A DNA stretch of 64,000 nucleotides, from positions 1-64,000 of the forward strand of contig JACKHA010000005.1 in assembly GCA_020639215.1 (NCBI GenBank), written 5' to 3'. The DNA comes from Phycisphaeraceae bacterium (GTDB taxonomy: Bacteria > Planctomycetota > Phycisphaerae > Phycisphaerales > UBA1924). The notes beneath the pieces were generated by a model. It saw only the letters and a list, made by a program, of their open reading frames with translations. It did not search any database and had not been told where the DNA came from. Shown one piece after another: positions 63,985 through 64,000 of this stretch; the stretch's first letter is position 1, and every line of letters starts with the position of its first letter. The position numbers were made by a program, and so were the translations under genes.

Positions 63985-64000
63985 CGGGGCCAGCGACTGG

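Overview
This window is a high-GC (roughly 70 %), gene-dense bacterial chromosome segment. It most likely comes from a planctomycete of the class Phycisphaerae. The evidence is family content: PEP-CTERM-like secreted proteins ending in an Arg run, dockerin-like tails on secreted enzymes, an exosortase locus, small zinc-ribbon membrane proteins, and a Rho factor with a long Arg/Asp-rich N-terminal extension. No rRNA, tRNA, CRISPR array or transposase was found.

Layout. (1) 0-5 kb, plus strand: the 3' part of alaS, a secreted subtilisin-like protease with a heptanucleotide repeat at its start, and two tandemly duplicated PEP-CTERM genes. (2) 5-13 kb, minus: recG and a MacAB-TolC-type efflux set. 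(3) 13-15 kb: a lone PAAR protein, a membrane protein and an orphan ABC ATPase. (4) 15-21 kb, minus: rpsB-tsf, rho, and a PH-domain/dephospho-CoA kinase fusion. (5) 21-26 kb: an MlaF-like ATPase, a secreted ADP-ribosylglycohydrolase-like protein, a GNAT acetyltransferase, a CheY-like regulator and a frameshifted DpnI-like nuclease. (6) 26-36 kb, mostly minus: thrS with a Thr-rich leader peptide and hairpin, a ChaN-like lipoprotein, a SUKH protein coupled to an acyl-CoA carboxyltransferase, kdsA and small membrane proteins. (7) 36-47 kb: hrpA, membrane and secreted proteins of unknown function, rpsU and hppA. (8) 47-62 kb, minus: an exopolysaccharide/exosortase locus in the order export protein, exosortase-EpsI fusion, giant TPR protein, Wzc-like kinase, sugar epimerase, glycosyl-phosphate transferase, MBL-fold hydrolase. 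(9) 62.6 kb to the end: nuoF.

How parts fit together. The exosortase locus at 47-62 kb should build a surface polysaccharide and process PEP-CTERM proteins. The duplicated genes at 3.6-4.9 kb are predicted substrates. The efflux genes form one co-directional tripartite system.

The most unusual signal is a set of short palindromic or inverted-repeat elements that fall into several sequence families. They lie between genes of operons (efflux set, rpsB-tsf), at gene ends, and inside coding sequences without breaking the frame. Two lie in the carboxyltransferase, and others form the C-terminus of the efflux adaptor and possibly the N-terminus of RecG. The second strong signal is short tandem repeats whose unit is not a multiple of three: 7 bp x5 at the protease start and 8 bp x4 inside thrS. 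The third is the thrS leader, which looks like a classical threonine attenuator.
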